In this document: positions 7,105 to 7,199 of the stretch, one piece after another
Layout: each line of letters begins with the position of its first letter
Position numbering within the stretch: the stretch's first letter is position 1
NCBI GenBank assembly: GCA_049794535.1
Contig: JBARCX010000240.1
Location: 1 to 7,199, forward strand
From: JBARCX01 sp049794535
GTDB taxonomy: Bacteria; Pseudomonadota; Gammaproteobacteria; Xanthomonadales; Rhodanobacteraceae
Direction of reading: 5' to 3'
DNA length: 7,199 nucleotides
The notes under the pieces: model-generated
What the model was told of the DNA's origin: nothing
The model's database searches: none
The model's input: only the letters and a program-made list of their open reading frames with translations
Program-made: the position numbers and the translations under genes

Positions 7105-7147
7105 GTCACCTTTCTTTGCTGGCCCAAAGAAACGTAACCCAAAGAAA
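7105..7147. repeat. Dispersed-repeat-like element with imperfect hairpin and CCCAAAGAAA direct repeat
   Basis: GTCACCTTTCTTTG (7105-7118) pairs with CAAAGAAACGTAAC (7125-7138) over 14 positions with two mismatches and a six-base loop. CCCAAAGAAA occurs at 7123-7132 and again at 7138-7147, a 15-base period. From memory, nearly the same CACCTTTCTTTG...CAAAGAAA pattern is a common intergenic repeat in Xanthomonadales, so I treat it as a dispersed repeat rather than a gene. Confidence 0.5.
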
Positions 7148-7199
7148 TGGCCTTATAAGCTCATAGCGATATGTGGGATACGAGCCTGTAGGGCGGCGC

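Larger units (their letters stand above)
6790..7199. other. Gene-free region upstream of prmB with repeat cluster
   Basis: No reading frame here looks like a real protein. Positions 6790-6840 hold the likely prmB leader and promoter. Positions 6841-6910 show nothing I can interpret. From 6914 to 7147 there are several hairpins and dispersed-repeat-like sequences, listed separately. The last 50 bases are unassigned; the terminal CCTGTAGGGCGGCGC may be the beginning of another repeat that is cut by the window edge. Confidence 0.6.

Noticed and set aside
6933..7166. Short open frames on both strands in the repeat region
   Set aside because: Their translations (for example WVPACAGTT and CAGRDP) are the familiar spurious products of REP-type repeats and follow the hairpin sequences rather than any protein pattern.

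Overview
The window is a GC-rich stretch of gammaproteobacterial chromosome. The protein sequences and gene order (prmB, aroC, asd, fimV) suggest Lysobacterales/Xanthomonadales, perhaps Rhodanobacteraceae. That placement rests on recalled family resemblance and was not tested by a search. All seven genes I can support lie on the minus strand, so the window is best read from right to left. It is mostly housekeeping sequence, and I do not see a convincing undescribed multi-gene system.

Layout from right to left. Positions 7199-6790 hold no gene: a likely prmB promoter at the left edge, then a cluster of hairpins and dispersed-repeat-like sequence (about 6914-7147). Next come prmB (ribosomal protein L3 glutamine methyltransferase), a RimJ/RimL-type GNAT acetyltransferase, aroC (chorismate synthase), a GhrB/TkrA-like D-2-hydroxyacid dehydrogenase, asd (aspartate-semialdehyde dehydrogenase), a small exported coiled-coil protein of unknown function whose GTG start overlaps the asd stop, and the first 447 codons of fimV, which runs off the left edge.

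How the genes relate. AroC makes chorismate for aromatic amino acids, folate and quinones. Asd makes aspartate semialdehyde for lysine, diaminopimelate (peptidoglycan), threonine and methionine. PrmB modifies the ribosome. FimV is an inner-membrane, peptidoglycan-binding polar hub for type IV pili and twitching. The genes are close and co-oriented, with gaps of 45, 83, 72, 127, -4 and 177 bp, so the prmB-to-asd part could be transcribed together. fimV appears to have its own promoter in the 177-bp gap, which carries two notable palindromes.

The points most worth a second look are the unknown asd-coupled coiled-coil protein beside fimV, the palindromes over the fimV promoter, the 2-hydroxyacid dehydrogenase in a position resembling that of pdxB in E. 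coli, and the repeat cluster upstream of prmB.
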